The translations under genes were made by a program, and so were the position numbers. A DNA stretch of 64,000 bases, taken from assembly GCF_036492835.1 (NCBI RefSeq), contig NZ_AP025314.1, positions 3,514,010-3,578,009 of the forward strand. The letters are read 5' to 3'. This DNA is from Fulvitalea axinellae. Lineage in GTDB: Bacteria; Bacteroidota; Bacteroidia; Cytophagales; Cyclobacteriaceae. This document shows positions 35,031 through 43,492 of the stretch, piece after piece; position 1 is the stretch's first letter, and the number at the start of each line of letters is the position of its first letter. The notes under the pieces were generated by a model that saw nothing but the letters and a program-made list of their open reading frames with translations, searched no databases and had not been told where the DNA came from.

Positions 35031-35275
35031 TGATTTGAAAGCAAATGGTTATGTAAAGGAATATACCCATTGCCGGCAAAGCGCTTTTCGCCCGGCCGAA
35101 ACGCGTTTTGTCGAAGTATCCGGTCCCCGGACACTATCCACTTACTTATTTAGCAATATTTGGAGAGAATCGCCATGGTTTAATTTAGGCAAACTTACAT
35201 TGGGCAACACAAATCCGGAGCTTTCGAAAACGGCTAACCGGAAGCTCAAAGGATGAATAAGAAAAACCACGCTTT

Positions 35276-35731
35276 TTAATTATAAAAGATCCTCAGCACC
35301 TTTCCGTTATTCAATAATTCCGTTGAGTATCGGAACAAGTATTGGGAGGCTTGGCCTTGGGTAGGTCGTCCGGTCCACTCAAAACGGCTGCCACATTCGC
35401 CGCATGGATCGTACATAAAAAGTCCGGAAGGGTCCACGTTTACTTTATTGCAAGAATCGTCATTGGGCAAGTATGTGCAATTCCTTTCGAAAACCCTGTA
35501 TTCAAATTCGCTGATTTTACGGATTATCACGCCTTTCAACCCTATACCGCTTACATACACCCATTTTTTTGTATGCAATTCGCTGTATTTCGGGCTAAAA
35601 AGATTCACTTGAGTGTCAAACGGCCTTAAAGGCAACGGCGAATCCGGCGTAGAGGGTCCGCACCCTCCAAGCAATAGAAAAAGGGCCGGAATAAGTATTC
35701 CGGCCTTTAAGAAATCACTTATTTTTTTCAT
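35276..35731 (-). CDS. Rieske-like lipoprotein without the histidine ligands
   Basis: From the ATG at 35731 (or 35737) it is a 151-residue lipoprotein: signal peptide, then LLLGGC24. The later part follows the order of small Bacteroidota Rieske-domain proteins: YVSGIGLKGVIIRK, F-E-R-N-C85-T-Y87, C94, then DPC110GEC113GSRF and a closing VLRIFYN. In true Rieske proteins the ligands are CxH and CxxH. Here the histidines are Tyr87 and Cys113. It may hold no cluster or an all-cysteine site. Its start overlaps the 3' end of the dehydrogenase gene by about 17 bp, so the two are coupled. The much longer frame to 35827 is not supported. Confidence 0.65.
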   Translation of the reverse strand: MKKISDFLKAGILIPALFLLLGGCGPSTPDSPLPLRPFDTQVNLFSPKYSELHTKKWVYVSGIGLKGVIIRKISEFEYRVFERNCTYLPNDDSCNKVNVDPSGLFMYDPCGECGSRFEWTGRPTQGQASQYLFRYSTELLNNGKVLRIFYN

Positions 35732-36581
35732 AATCATAAAACCCCTTGCCGGACTTCTGCCCCAAATGCCCCACGTCCACTTTCCTCTGCTGTATCCGGC
35801 TAGGCCTGAACCTAGGCTCGTTCCCAAAGGCTTTGAACATCATTTGGGAAATCTTCTGGTTGGTATCGACTCCTAGATAATCGATCACCTTAAACGGCCC
35901 CATCGTAAAACCGGCGTTCTCCAAAAGAGCGTCGATGGTTTTCACATCGGCTACGCCTTCTTCCAACACCTTAAGGCTTTCCAAGTAAAATGGGCTCGCC
36001 ACTCTATTCACCACAAAACCGGGAGTGTCTTTTACTTTGACAGGCGTTTTCCCCATTTTGAGTGTGTATTCGCTAATCAATTCTACGGTAGACGGATCAG
36101 TGGCCTCGCCGGCGATCACTTCCACCAAAGGAATTTTCGGCACCGGGTTAAACAGGTGAATCCCCGCAAAACGGCCAGGGTGAGACATGTCTCCCGCCAA
36201 TTGAGTAACGGACACGTCGCCAGTGTTAGTGACGATAATCGAGGTGTGGGCATTCAAGCGCTCCAACTCCTCGACAAGCATTTTTTTCGTCTTCTTGTCA
36301 GCGTTTAGGTTCTCGATCACCACTTCGCCGGTAATGTCACGAATATCGTACGTGATATGCAAGCGACCCATCGCCGCTTCGCCTTCCGCTTCGGTGATCT
36401 TTCCCGCCGAAATCTGACGGTTCAGCTCCGCCCTGATACTTTCGTAGGCAGGATCCAGAGCTTGGTTATTGATATCGTAAAGGTAGGTCTCATACCCAGA
36501 CATAGCCGACATGGCGGCAATTCCCTGTCCTATGGGATCCGCCCCCACAATTCCGACAGTCTTAATATCTTCTATTTTCAT
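35715..36581 (-). CDS. 3-hydroxyacyl-CoA dehydrogenase (3-hydroxybutyryl-CoA type)
   Basis: An NAD-dependent dehydrogenase of 288 residues, the usual single-domain length. The Rossmann motif is G10-IV-G13-A-D15-PI-G18; the middle glycine of GxGxxG is Asp, which is uncommon. The catalytic histidine is in IHLFNPVPKIPLVEV, the family HFFNP motif. The C-terminal helical domain (GFVVNRVASPFYLES, and DYLGVDTN) forms the dimer. The start at 36581 is chosen because the longer frame would run into a terminator hairpin. It acts in fatty-acid or butyrate metabolism. Confidence 0.9.
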   Translation of the reverse strand: MKIEDIKTVGIVGADPIGQGIAAMSAMSGYETYLYDINNQALDPAYESIRAELNRQISAGKITEAEGEAAMGRLHITYDIRDITGEVVIENLNADKKTKKMLVEELERLNAHTSIIVTNTGDVSVTQLAGDMSHPGRFAGIHLFNPVPKIPLVEVIAGEATDPSTVELISEYTLKMGKTPVKVKDTPGFVVNRVASPFYLESLKVLEEGVADVKTIDALLENAGFTMGPFKVIDYLGVDTNQKISQMMFKAFGNEPRFRPSRIQQRKVDVGHLGQKSGKGFYDYEKNK

Positions 36582-36647
36582 AAAGGGAGCCCGTATACGG
36601 TAATGGACAATCCACCCGCTCTCGGAAAATTCCGTAAGCGGGCGGTC

Positions 36648-36692
36648 AAAAACAGGCCGAGACAAGCATGCGCTAATGCTTCGGCGCTCGGC
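36648..36692 (-). terminator. Terminator of pheS
   Basis: On the minus strand GCCGAG pairs with CTCGGC and an inner AAGCAT pairs with ATGCTT, followed by CTGTTTTTG. It lies between the pheS stop and the dehydrogenase start. Confidence 0.75.
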
Positions 36693-36715
36693 AAGACAGG
36701 TTTGTTCGCCCTGTT

Positions 36716-37738
36716 TTAAACCGATACGAATTGTTTAAGGAAACGGATGTCGTTTTCCGTAAACAATCTCAAATCGTTGATCTGATATTTGAGCATAGCC
36801 ATACGCTCAATACCCATACCAAATGCGAAACCGGTAAACTCTTCCGGATCGATACCCGATGACTTGAGTACGTTCGGATCCACCATTCCGCAACCGCCGA
36901 TTTCCAACCAGCCAGTATATTTACACACGTTACAGCCTTTTCCAGAGCAAATGCCGCAACTTACGTCAAGCTCAGCGCTAGGCTCCGTGAAAGGGAAATA
37001 TGACGGACGCAAACGGATTTTCGTTCCCTCGCCAAAAAACTCTTGGGCAAAGTGCAACATCGTTTGCTTAAGGTCGGCGAAGCTAACACTCTTATTTATA
37101 TACAAGCCTTCCACTTGGTGGAACACGCAGTGCGCACGGGCGGAAATAGCCTCGTTACGATACACGCGTCCGGGAGAAAGCGTACGGATAGGCGGTTTTT
37201 CGTTTTCCATCACACGCACCTGCACAGACGAGGTGTGGGTACGCAATGCGATATCAGGATTTTTCTCAATAAAAAAAGTGTCCTGCATTTCCCTAGCCGG
37301 ATGGTTTTCGGGAAAGTTCAAGGCTGAAAAGTTATGCCAATCGTCCTCGATCTCGGGCCCTTCCGACAGGTTGAAGCCCATACGCTCAAAAATCTCGACA
37401 ATACGGGCTTTTACTCCGCTAAGCGGATGTTCGGCGCCAAGTACGTCCTCCGCGGGAGGCAAAGTCAGGTCAAGTCCAGCGGCAACCTCCTGTCCCTGTC
37501 CTTCCTCGAGGCTAGCGACCAATTCCCTAAAACGATCCTGAGCATAAACCTTCAGACTGTTGAGCAAAGCGCCCATCTCCTTCTTGTCCTCAGGCGCAAC
37601 ATCGCGCAAGCCAGCAAAAAGGTCGCCCACTACGCTTTTACGACTAATGAAGCGCATACGGTAAGCTTCCAATCCAGCGGCGTCCTTGACCGTGAAGCCC
37701 GCTATCTCCTGCTTCAAAGCCTCTACTCTATCTTTCAT
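36716..37738 (-). CDS. pheS: Phenylalanyl-tRNA synthetase alpha subunit
   Basis: The catalytic alpha subunit that, with PheT, charges tRNA-Phe. From ATG 37738 it is 340 residues. The N-terminal coiled coil spans about 1-85. Class II motif 2 lies in LRTHTSSVQVRVM through RVYRNEAI, and motif 3 in GFAFGMGIERMAMLKYQI. A CSGKGCNVCKYTGW zinc-like Cys cluster is present before motif 3, as in several bacterial PheS. The frame opens at 37771, but a TAnnTTTG promoter element overlaps that codon. pheT is not adjacent. Confidence 0.95.
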   Translation of the reverse strand: MKDRVEALKQEIAGFTVKDAAGLEAYRMRFISRKSVVGDLFAGLRDVAPEDKKEMGALLNSLKVYAQDRFRELVASLEEGQGQEVAAGLDLTLPPAEDVLGAEHPLSGVKARIVEIFERMGFNLSEGPEIEDDWHNFSALNFPENHPAREMQDTFFIEKNPDIALRTHTSSVQVRVMENEKPPIRTLSPGRVYRNEAISARAHCVFHQVEGLYINKSVSFADLKQTMLHFAQEFFGEGTKIRLRPSYFPFTEPSAELDVSCGICSGKGCNVCKYTGWLEIGGCGMVDPNVLKSSGIDPEEFTGFAFGMGIERMAMLKYQINDLRLFTENDIRFLKQFVSV

Positions 37739-37769
37739 AAAAGAATTCTTTTTCCTGTCATTCAACTCC

Positions 37770-37777
37770 AAAGGTAA
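37770..37777 (-). promoter_or_regulatory. -7 promoter element of pheS
   Basis: On the minus strand TACCTTTG matches TAnnTTTG. It overlaps the longer candidate start codon of pheS at 37771, which supports the internal start at 37738. Confidence 0.6.
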
Positions 37778-38006
37778 TAAATAATGGCAAAAAAAATCTC
37801 GGGACTACTTTCGAATTCCCAGCAAAGCTCAAATGTCTTTGACATGATTAAGCCCCATATTTCATGCTTTTTAAACAATAAAAGCACCTATAAAGCCTTT
37901 AATGCTCCATATGATTTCTACTTCATTCGTCTTTTACTTAATTTAGGACAAACATTACCTCTAAATCCTTTTCTGAATTTGGACATCACATAGCATCTAC
38001 TCTAAC

Positions 38007-38402
38007 ATGGATATTTATTTCGAAACAAATTACCTGCAAGTAAAATACGACCCGAAGCAACAACTCGTTCTTCAGGTGTGGGACGGATTCGTCAGCAAAA
38101 GAGCTTTTGAAGAGGGTGTGGATGCCATCACCGAATGCGTTATCAAAAACAAAGCGCTGAATATGGTAGCCGACACTAAAAACCTCACCATTCTTCCAAT
38201 CTCATATCTGGAGTACTCCATGTCGAGATTGTCGGAAATGGAAGAATCCGGCCTCCGCGTGCTTTTTTTAGTGGCCCCGAACAATGTTTTCGCTTCGTCA
38301 GCTGTCAGAAAGTTTAAAGACAGAGAGAAAAAGGGTGGAAAAGCGCGCGTAGAAATCGTCGACACACAACACAAGGCGCTTTCTTGGATTAAAACGATCT
38401 AA
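38007..38402 (+). CDS. SpoIIAA/STAS-like hypothetical protein
   Basis: A 131-residue soluble protein with no signal peptide. The strand-helix pattern (LVLQVWDGFVS, ALNMVADTKNL, GLRVLFLVAP, KARVEIVDTQ) resembles the SpoIIAA-like/STAS class that binds or regulates partner proteins. The Ser/Thr phosphorylation site of classical anti-sigma antagonists is not clearly conserved. The nitroreductase gene follows after 21 bp, so the two probably form an operon. The function is not known. Confidence 0.65.
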   Translation: MDIYFETNYLQVKYDPKQQLVLQVWDGFVSKRAFEEGVDAITECVIKNKALNMVADTKNLTILPISYLEYSMSRLSEMEESGLRVLFLVAPNNVFASSAVRKFKDREKKGGKARVEIVDTQHKALSWIKTI

Positions 38403-38423
38403 AACATCTACGGCTCCGAAAAT

Positions 38424-39164
38424 ATGACCGAAGAAAAAACGGAACTGGCCACGGCATTTAAAGAAATCGTACGCCAGAGAAGGTCCATGCGCGTCTATGA
38501 CAACCAAGCGGACTACGACACCGACAGGGTAACCGAATGCGCAAAAACGGCTACTCTGTCCCCAAACAGCTCCAACATGCAACTTTGGGAATTCTATCAT
38601 GTCGTGTCACCGGAGAAGAAAAGGAAACTCGCAGAGCTATGCATGAACCAAAACGCGGCCAAAACCGCCGGCTCCCTTATGGTCATCGTAGCTAGGCCCG
38701 ATTTGTGGAAAAAGCGCAAGGAACACAATCTTGAAAACATGAAGAAGCGCTTCCCTGACCACTCTGAAAATCGCGCCAAAAGAGCGTTCGACTACTACCG
38801 GAAGCTAATCCCGTTTTTCTACAGTTCGGACAGGCTCGGGATAATCAACCGAGGCAAACGTGTAATGGCTTGGTTCATGGGCCTCCGCAAACCAATGTTC
38901 CGGGAATTGCGCAGGTCGGACATACGGGTGACAGTGCATAAAAGCGCGGCCTTAGCGGCTATGACCTTTATGTACGCCATGAAATCAGAAGGCTATGACA
39001 CTTGCCCGATGGAAGGCTTTGACTCCAAAAGGGTCAAAAAGTTGCTCGGCTTGCCAAACAGATCCGAGATCAATATGGTCGTAGGCTGCGGAGTCGGAAC
39101 TCCGGAAGGGATTTATGACGAGCGCAGGCGCGTCCCCCACGACGAGGTCATTTTCAATGTATGA
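38424..39164 (+). CDS. Nitroreductase-family FMN oxidoreductase
   Basis: An FMN-dependent flavoprotein of 246 residues. The N-terminal RQRRSMRVYDNQ matches the FMN phosphate-binding start, and SPNSSNMQLWEF is the usual SPSxxNxQPW-type loop. A long insert after residue 95 (KKRKEHNLENMKK) forms a cap. The C-terminal part has the flavin-site LAAMTFMYAMKSEGYDTCPMEGF and a VVGCGVG stretch. The substrate is unknown. Confidence 0.9.
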   Translation: MTEEKTELATAFKEIVRQRRSMRVYDNQADYDTDRVTECAKTATLSPNSSNMQLWEFYHVVSPEKKRKLAELCMNQNAAKTAGSLMVIVARPDLWKKRKEHNLENMKKRFPDHSENRAKRAFDYYRKLIPFFYSSDRLGIINRGKRVMAWFMGLRKPMFRELRRSDIRVTVHKSAALAAMTFMYAMKSEGYDTCPMEGFDSKRVKKLLGLPNRSEINMVVGCGVGTPEGIYDERRRVPHDEVIFNV

Positions 39165-39167
39165 TTT

Positions 39168-39188
39168 AGGGGGCGTCAGCCCCTCTTT
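39168..39188 (+). terminator. Terminator after the nitroreductase gene
   Basis: AGGGGGC and GCCCCT form a short stem with one bulge around GTCA, followed by CTTTCC. It begins four bases after the stop codon. Confidence 0.6.
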
Positions 39189-39474
39189 CCTTTCCTATTC
39201 CGCCACCAGCTTTCCTATCCCTATTCTTGTACCCCCTGTATATACCCACTTATTTTATATGACTTTTTGATGCAAACATTTAACAAAACAGCCATAAACC
39301 AAGAGTGAGTATACTTCGAGTCACCCTTATGCTCTCTCAATGGTTTCGCTTTCTTTCCTTTGTCCTTACCACACACTCAAACTGTTTTATAAATCTCAAA
39401 CCTGTAAGAAAAGGATACGAAGGATACCTTTTGTATCGTTCATAACCTGAGACGTCTTGAACATCGACATCAAC
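39189..39474. other. Upstream region of the TPR regulator gene
   Basis: No gene. It carries GATAC repeats at 39414-39437 (see below). Together with the terminator it forms a 310-bp gap. Confidence 0.55.
39414..39437. repeat. GATAC direct and inverted repeats
   Basis: GATAC occurs at 39414-39418 and 39423-39427, and GTATC at 39433-39437 completes an inverted repeat GATAC-CTTTT-GTATC. It lies about 40 bp before the TPR gene and may be an operator. Confidence 0.4.
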
Positions 39475-41376
39475 ATGACCGTACGCACTCTTGCTGTAAA
39501 ATGCGCCTTTGCCCTGATTCTTATGGCGCCATTCCTAACATCGGTATCCAAGGATTCGCCACAACCCTGGAAATCCGCGGCGTACGACCGTATCAATAAC
39601 CTCTACCAAAGAGCCGACTCTATAGAACGGTTGGACCACAGCCTTGGACTGGAAGCCTACGGCGACGTTAGCCGATACTTCTTCAAAAACGACACGTTTT
39701 TGGTCAACAACCTCACACCAAAAGCTTACATTGAAGCAAAGAGGATAGCGCTGGATGCGATCCTGTACCAAAGCTCCACTAATTTTTTCCAGGGAAAAAT
39801 ACTCCAAGCCTACAAATGGCTGGACACGGGCGATTCGCTTGTTTGGGAACACAGGGACAAAATCCCAAGCCAATACGCCAAATTCAAAGTACAGCGTAGC
39901 TATTACCAACTTTTCGAAGGAAAATCCGCCAATGCGATCGCTTTGGCGCTTGAGGCTGTACGAACCGCTAAGAAAATCAATGACCTTACCGTTCTCGGCG
40001 ATGCTTACCACTGTTTGGGGAGGGTTCACTTCCAACAAAACAGGGACGAAGACGCACTGGCCAGCTGGCAGAAAGCGCTTGAGGCGTACAGAAAATCAGC
40101 TTGTTATACAGGCAAAGCCAATATCCTTAACGAAATAGGCAGAGTTTACACCAAGCAAAACCAGATAGGGACAGCAGTAAACTATTATCGTTCGGCAATA
40201 GAGCAATACCACACCGCCAATGACTGCGCCCCCAGTTACGACATCAAGCGAAACATGAACATGGTGATCGGAAACTTGGCGGGAGACTTGATAAAGCTAG
40301 GCAAGCTGGAAGAGGCCGAAAAATATCTAGCGGAAGCGGAACAAGTTAGGCTGGATTTGATGGAAAGCTCTTCGGAACCATCGCTCCATTCGATCCGGGG
40401 AAACCTAATGCTAGCTAAAAAGGATACGGCAAAAGCCATCTTACAATATGAAAAGGCTTATAAAGTTGCGCTTAAGATCAATGATGTCGATCAGTTGGCC
40501 AATTTCCCCATTAAGATCAGTAATCTGCTAGAAAAAACGGGAAATACGAAATCAGCACTTTTCTACTTTAAGGAGCACAAAAGATGGAACGACTCCTTGA
40601 TGAACGCCAATGCCCAAAAGAACGTTTTCGAACTACAAACGGCTTTTGAGCAGGAGCGTCAGGAAAAGGATATGGTGCTTCTCAAACAAAAGAACCAGGC
40701 ACTAAACTACCGTTCCAGCACATACGGCATTATCGCCATTCTGACCACTTTACTCGGGATTACCCTTGCGCTGTTTCTCAATAAAAAGAAACGCCTGAGC
40801 CAAGAGGAAAAGCGCAATATGGAGATCAAATACCACTTGGCCCAAGAGAATATCAAGACGCAGGAGGCCGACGGGAAAAAGCTCAGAGACAATTTCGAGA
40901 ACCAGTCCACAAAGCTTAAAGAATCGCTTCTATCGATGAACGAGCGCTATATTTTGCTCAAGGATATTCGTGACAAGCTAAAAACTATCAAAGGCCTTCC
41001 GGACACTTCAAGGCAAAAGGAAATCGCTTCGATGCTGAATTGGCTCAACCACTCTATCAGCATTCTTAACAAGGAAGAATATCTCAATCAAGTTACGGGC
41101 GAGGTTGGAGACCGGTTTATGGAACGCCTCGGCAACCAATACCCGAACCTTAACCAGACCGAAAAAACGATTCTGTGCCTAATCGCCTTAAACAGGTCCA
41201 GTGGCGACATCTCGGTTTTGCTCGACATCTCCAAAAAGGCCGTTGAAATGAAGCGTTACCGCTTGCGCAAAAAGCTTAATCTCGACAGCGCCCAAGACCT
41301 TAGGGAAGCCATTGAAAAAATAAAGAGCGAGGCGCCCGAAAACGAAGAGAAACCAGAAACAATAGAAACAACATAA
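39475..41376 (+). CDS. Membrane TPR protein with a C-terminal LuxR-like helix-turn-helix
   Basis: A 633-residue protein of a common Bacteroidota class that couples an extracytoplasmic TPR solenoid to DNA binding. It has an N-terminal signal or anchor (TLAVKCAFALILMAPF), TPR units from about 130 to 400 (for example LGDAYHCLGRVHFQQNRDEDALASWQKALEA), a membrane helix (TYGIIAILTTLLGITLALF) near 420, a coiled coil, and a C-terminal HTH (NQTEKTILCLIALNRSSGDISVLL through KRYRLRKKL). The ligand and regulated genes are unknown. ATG 39475 is used; a TTG at 39457 is an alternative. Confidence 0.85.
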   Translation: MTVRTLAVKCAFALILMAPFLTSVSKDSPQPWKSAAYDRINNLYQRADSIERLDHSLGLEAYGDVSRYFFKNDTFLVNNLTPKAYIEAKRIALDAILYQSSTNFFQGKILQAYKWLDTGDSLVWEHRDKIPSQYAKFKVQRSYYQLFEGKSANAIALALEAVRTAKKINDLTVLGDAYHCLGRVHFQQNRDEDALASWQKALEAYRKSACYTGKANILNEIGRVYTKQNQIGTAVNYYRSAIEQYHTANDCAPSYDIKRNMNMVIGNLAGDLIKLGKLEEAEKYLAEAEQVRLDLMESSSEPSLHSIRGNLMLAKKDTAKAILQYEKAYKVALKINDVDQLANFPIKISNLLEKTGNTKSALFYFKEHKRWNDSLMNANAQKNVFELQTAFEQERQEKDMVLLKQKNQALNYRSSTYGIIAILTTLLGITLALFLNKKKRLSQEEKRNMEIKYHLAQENIKTQEADGKKLRDNFENQSTKLKESLLSMNERYILLKDIRDKLKTIKGLPDTSRQKEIASMLNWLNHSISILNKEEYLNQVTGEVGDRFMERLGNQYPNLNQTEKTILCLIALNRSSGDISVLLDISKKAVEMKRYRLRKKLNLDSAQDLREAIEKIKSEAPENEEKPETIETT

Positions 41377-41595
41377 ACACATGGGCGTCGTAAAGGCGCC
41401 CTTACCCCTACCCCCAATCCTACTTTTTCATTTTTTTACTTAAATAAACTTATTTTTTATAGGCATAAATATTCCTCATTCCTTAAAAAAAGTCTTTTTA
41501 AAAGATTATATTCAAACATTACAATAAATCAGTCGTCACAAATTATTTTTTGACGGCAAGCTAACCATGTTCACAACCTTTTGAGCCATGCCCCC

Positions 41596-42963
41596 ATGCA
41601 GCCGATGATCCCTTATGCCGAAATAAGGAAGTTTGCATCCGCAAATTCCGCGAACAAACTGGACAAGATCAGCTCCTTTACCGTAAGCCTGACAACAAGC
41701 CTCTTCAGCTACACGAAACCGGGCAAAAAACTACTTTTTTATAATCGTCTCAACGGGTTCTTGAAAATTCTCAGTCTTCACATCATTGCCAGAAACGGCC
41801 TTCAACTCTCTTACCGAACCCCGGCCGCCAGCCCGGAGACCAACCTCCCAAGAGTCCTCCGCTCTTTCGAACGAATGGCCGAGCACTCCGGAATCTTACA
41901 GACTGACAAAACGACTAATCATATCTGCTTTTCGAAGGAATACAAAGAGCTTCCCAGCAAGTTTTTCGATGATATTCAGGATTTTGTCAAGGCTCCGAAC
42001 AAAGAAAAAGCGGACAGGCTAGACGCTATCCTCGATGGCATAGCCCAAGATTATCTATTCATCCACAACCTCACATTGCTTTATAATGACAAAAGAGTAA
42101 AGTCTATGGCCGGGTGGGCCAATCTTATAAAAAAAGGGCACTTAAGCTATGAAATCCGATTGGCGGAGACGCTGTCCGAACTTGCGCAACTCAGCTTCTC
42201 GGACAAAATTGTCTCCTCTTTCGAAGAAAGCTACTACACCCGCTCAGGCCGTGACGCTTTCCGGCAGCTTATCGAACCGAATTTCAAGGAGGCACTCAAA
42301 AGCTTATGCGTAACGACTCCCGTCCGAAATGTACTCGACATCGGTTGTGGCTTCGGTGATTATATAGAGACTTTGCGCCACACTGTTGAAACGGACTCAA
42401 TTACGGGCCTGGACATAAACCCCGAAGTAGTAGACATTACCCAATCCAGGTTCGACAAACAGCCCGAAATCGAAATCCTCTGCGAAAACGCACTCAACAT
42501 ATCCGATAACGAGTCTTACGACTTGATTCTGGCCAACTTCGTTCTTTTCTATTTCACGCTTTCCGAACAAAAAGAACTTTTCCGAAAAATACGCTCATGG
42601 CTATCGCCTCATGGCACTTTCCTAGTCTGCCAATATTTCCCAGACATCGAAAACATGAAAAACGCCTTGGCAATGGCCCACGATGACAATTCGATATTCG
42701 AACGGATCGAAAGGCACTACGCAAACACAACGCTATACGCCAATGCCGTTTGGAACGATGCGTTGGACTTATTCGCCACTTCCGAACAATGGCATGAATT
42801 CGTGGCCCTACTGGAATCAGAAGGCCTGAAAATCGAGTCATTGCGCAAGGCCGATCGCTTTTATTATTCCCTCTTTATTACGATACGAAGAGACGACGAA
42901 GAGGCGCCGAACAGCTACGCCATCGCCGGTGACGAAGGTGGCTATACAGCCGAAGAGAATTGA
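41596..42963 (+). CDS. Class I SAM-dependent methyltransferase with an unknown N-terminal domain
   Basis: A 455-residue protein. The C-terminal half is a Rossmann methyltransferase: motif I VLDIGCGFGD at 246-255, acidic GLDINPEVVD, and a motif near LILANFVLFYF. The first 235 residues have no signal peptide, form helices, and resemble the N-terminal dimerisation/winged-helix half of plant O-methyltransferase-like enzymes only in general order. The substrate is unknown. A TTG at 41581 is an alternative start. It is downstream of the TPR regulator but probably separately transcribed. Confidence 0.8.
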   Translation: MQPMIPYAEIRKFASANSANKLDKISSFTVSLTTSLFSYTKPGKKLLFYNRLNGFLKILSLHIIARNGLQLSYRTPAASPETNLPRVLRSFERMAEHSGILQTDKTTNHICFSKEYKELPSKFFDDIQDFVKAPNKEKADRLDAILDGIAQDYLFIHNLTLLYNDKRVKSMAGWANLIKKGHLSYEIRLAETLSELAQLSFSDKIVSSFEESYYTRSGRDAFRQLIEPNFKEALKSLCVTTPVRNVLDIGCGFGDYIETLRHTVETDSITGLDINPEVVDITQSRFDKQPEIEILCENALNISDNESYDLILANFVLFYFTLSEQKELFRKIRSWLSPHGTFLVCQYFPDIENMKNALAMAHDDNSIFERIERHYANTTLYANAVWNDALDLFATSEQWHEFVALLESEGLKIESLRKADRFYYSLFITIRRDDEEAPNSYAIAGDEGGYTAEEN

Positions 42964-42974
42964 GCAGAAAACAA

Positions 42975-43005
42975 AAAGCCTCGGCTTGTCACAAACCGAG
43001 GCTTT
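42975..43005. terminator. Bidirectional terminator between convergent genes
   Basis: AAAGCCTCGG (42975-42984) pairs with CCGAGGCTTT (42996-43005) around an 11-base loop, serving the methyltransferase gene and the convergent exported-protein gene. Confidence 0.9.
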
Positions 43006-43027
43006 CCTAGAGAAAATCACTTGCGGA

Positions 43028-43471
43028 TTACTTAAACCCAAGGACACTGGCCCCACAATAGTTTTTGGAACCTTCGAATGTATAAGTGATGTAATAAATC
43101 CCAGTGGCTGTACACGGAAACTTGATGTGCGGGTAAAACTTCCCGTTCACATAATTGGATCCGATCAGTTTACGGCTTCCGTTATAAAGGCTCACGACAA
43201 TTCCGTCACTATTTCCCTCGTCTCCGGAACATACGTTGATATAGTACTCTTTCCCTTTACCGAAAACGTAAGACTTCTGGATCTTTGATTTGGCTCCGCC
43301 AACTCCGTCAATCTTAAAGCTCTTGATAAAGATAAAATTGTCTTGCGACTCCAAATCCTTCACACACTCGTCATGATATTTTTCGGTGTTGCAGGATTGC
43401 GCCACAGCCTCGGTTTGGCCCAACAAGGCGCCAAACACAACGATTACGAACAAGCAGTAGATCTTTTTCAT
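43028..43471 (-). CDS. Exported protein of unknown function
   Basis: A 147-residue protein with a signal peptide (MKKIYCLFVIVVFGALLGQTEAVAQ). The mature part is beta-rich with five Cys residues (C27, C36, then three further on), so disulphides are likely. It has strands like YVFGKGKEYYINVCSG and IYYITYTFEGSKNY. No known domain recognised. It begins 21 bp after the lipoprotein gene stop, so the two are probably in one operon. Confidence 0.65.
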   Translation of the reverse strand: MKKIYCLFVIVVFGALLGQTEAVAQSCNTEKYHDECVKDLESQDNFIFIKSFKIDGVGGAKSKIQKSYVFGKGKEYYINVCSGDEGNSDGIVVSLYNGSRKLIGSNYVNGKFYPHIKFPCTATGIYYITYTFEGSKNYCGASVLGFK

Positions 43472-43492
43472 AGTAGGGGCCTAGTCGGTTTT

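Noticed and set aside
37784..37993. A 69-residue plus-strand frame between pheS and the STAS-like gene
   Set aside because: AT-rich chance frame covering the upstream region of pheS.
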